Source: an uncultured Bacteroidales bacterium (GTDB lineage Bacteria > Bacteroidota > Bacteroidia > Bacteroidales > Paludibacteraceae). Taken from it: a DNA stretch of 6,625 nucleotides. Shown piece after piece: positions 5,902 to 6,625 of the stretch (position 1 is its first letter; each line of letters starts with the position of its first letter). The stretch lies in assembly GCA_937891905.1 (NCBI GenBank), contig CALATT010000001.1, positions 1-6,625 on the forward strand, given 5' to 3'. Below the pieces are notes generated by a model. It had not been told where the DNA came from. It did no database searches and was given only the letters and a program-made list of their open reading frames with translations. The position numbers and the translations under genes were made by a program.

Positions 5902-6369
5902 TTAAATAACGGTATTTACTACTTTTTCTGTTTGTTGTTTACGGAAAGACTCTAACTGCTCCAATAATGCTTTATCCTGCAATGCAAGGATAGCGATTGC
6001 CAGCAATGCTGCATTCTTTGATCCATTGATTGCCACGGTAGCAACAGGGATACCGGCAGGCATTTGTACGATGCTCAAGAGCGAGTCTAATCCATCTAAA
6101 GTCTTGCTGCGAATAGGCACACCTATCACTGGCAGTGTAGTCAAACCTGCTATCACTCCAGCCAAGTGTGCTGCGCCACCCGCTCCTGCGATGATAATAC
6201 TCAGTTCGCGTTCACGAGCTGACTCCACCCATTTCATCAATTCATGGGGAGCTCTATGCGCACTTATCACGCGCTTATCTACTTCTATTCCAAATTGTTC
6301 AAGGGTCTCAATAGCAGGAGTCATCACCTCCAAATCGCTTGTTGAACCCATTACTACGCCTACTTTCAT
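5902..6369 (-). CDS. purE: PurE: N5-carboxyaminoimidazole ribonucleotide mutase
   Basis: PurE moves the carboxyl group of N5-CAIR to give CAIR, the step after PurK in the bacterial pathway; purK is not in the window. The 155-residue product is slightly shorter than the usual 160-170 but complete. It has the phosphate and substrate-binding motifs GSTSDLEVM (residues 8-16), ISAHRAPHE (near 39-47) with the catalytic-site His, GAGGAAHLAG (near 62-72) and GLDSLLSIVQMPAGIPVATVAI (near 92-114). The Pro usually seen in AHLPG is Ala here. The sequence reads more like Gram-positive PurE than like the Bacteroides proteins I remember, a memory-based impression. The ATG at 6369-6367 follows an A-rich leader without a Shine-Dalgarno motif, 20 nt after the guaA stop. 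Its stop is 2 nt before the purL start, so translational coupling is likely. Confidence 0.96.
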   Translation of the reverse strand: MKVGVVMGSTSDLEVMTPAIETLEQFGIEVDKRVISAHRAPHELMKWVESARERELSIIIAGAGGAAHLAGVIAGLTTLPVIGVPIRSKTLDGLDSLLSIVQMPAGIPVATVAINGSKNAALLAIAILALQDKALLEQLESFRKQQTEKVVNTVI

Positions 6370-6389
6370 AATGTATTGTATTTATAAAA

Positions 6390-6625
6390 TTATTCCCACT
6401 CGATAGTTGCGGGTGGTTTTGCAGAAATATCATAGCATACGCGGTTCACTCCTTGTACCTTATTGATAATCTCATTGGAAACCTTAGCCATGAATTCGTA
6501 TGGCAGACGCGCCCAGTCAGCAGTCATAGCATCCACTGAGAGCACGGCACGGAGAGCCACAGGATGCTCGTAGGTGCGCACATCTCCCTTCATACCAGTA
6601 CTACGCACAGTAGAGAGAAGGATAG
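6390..6625 (-). CDS. guaA: GuaA C-terminal part: glutamine-hydrolysing GMP synthase, cut by the window edge
   Basis: Only the last 77 codons and the TAA stop are present; the glutaminase and ATP-pyrophosphatase domains lie beyond position 6625. The visible part is the C-terminal dimerisation domain, with VRSTGMKGDVRTYEHPVALR, then SVDAMTADWARLPYEF, then NRVCYDISAKPPATIEWE at the very C-terminus. The last of these is the near-invariant GuaA ending. GuaA aminates XMP to GMP using glutamine and ATP. It is the most upstream gene visible, so the operon's promoter is probably upstream of guaA and out of sight. The reading frame is open to the window edge, so I treat it as partial, not as a short gene. 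Confidence 0.96.
   Translation of the reverse strand, partial: ILLSTVRSTGMKGDVRTYEHPVALRAVLSVDAMTADWARLPYEFMAKVSNEIINKVQGVNRVCYDISAKPPATIEWE

Noticed and set aside
6370..6389. Purine riboswitch or other leader element before purE
   Set aside because: The spacer is only 20 nt and A/T-rich, far too short for a riboswitch aptamer. Any such control would lie upstream of guaA, outside the window.
6026..6406. A 126-codon plus-strand open frame over purE
   Set aside because: It is antisense to conserved PurE codons, has no family resemblance, and extends over the guaA-purE spacer only by chance.
6390..6608. An independent 72-residue gene at the right edge
   Set aside because: The frame stays open to the window edge and the sequence is the conserved C-terminus of GMP synthase, so it is a partial guaA. 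The apparent start is an internal GTG valine codon.

Overview
The window is a stretch of de novo purine biosynthesis genes, all on the minus strand. Read in the direction of transcription, from high to low coordinates, the order is guaA (3' end only), purE, purL (a single-chain form with a fused glutaminase), purM, a small GxxExxY-family gene, and purH (5' end only). The organism is most likely a member of the Bacteroidota, probably Bacteroidales. The reasons are the A-rich start-codon leaders without clear Shine-Dalgarno sequences (purE, purM, purH), a GxxExxY gene, and several short palindromic repeats of the kind scattered through Bacteroidota genomes. I cannot name a genus from the sequence.

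Layout: guaA ends at 6390. A 20-nt spacer leads to purE (5902-6369), and only 2 nt separate purE from purL (2138-5899). An 81-bp spacer with a two-copy 24-bp tandem repeat leads to purM (1031-2056). Beyond purM, the junction to purH (1-334) is unusually long, about 700 bp, and contains the GxxExxY gene (455-856). Together the enzymes cover FGAR to FGAM (PurL), FGAM to AIR (PurM), N5-CAIR to CAIR (PurE), AICAR to IMP (PurH) and XMP to GMP (GuaA). The close spacing from guaA to purM suggests cotranscription.

The most interesting part is the purM-purH junction. The GxxExxY gene, which has a PD-(D/E)XK nuclease-type signature, lies between two imperfect inverted repeats of about 120 nt (352-472 and 905-1024). 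They share a perfect 16-bp core and seven further short blocks at almost the same spacing. Each arm contains a hairpin at the equivalent place, with different but still complementary stem bases. A 6-bp direct repeat, TTTTAT, borders the outer ends on both sides. Removing one direct repeat and everything between would leave a 17-nt purM-purH spacer, typical of this operon. The simplest reading is a 673-bp mobile cassette carrying a nuclease-family gene, inserted between two genes of an essential pathway.

Two other repeat insertions are visible: an in-frame, imperfectly palindromic stretch of about 77 bp inside purL, in the linker before the glutaminase domain, and the tandem repeat between purL and purM. 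No RNA genes, CRISPR arrays or clear promoters and terminators were found. No gene-free stretch exceeds 300 bp.
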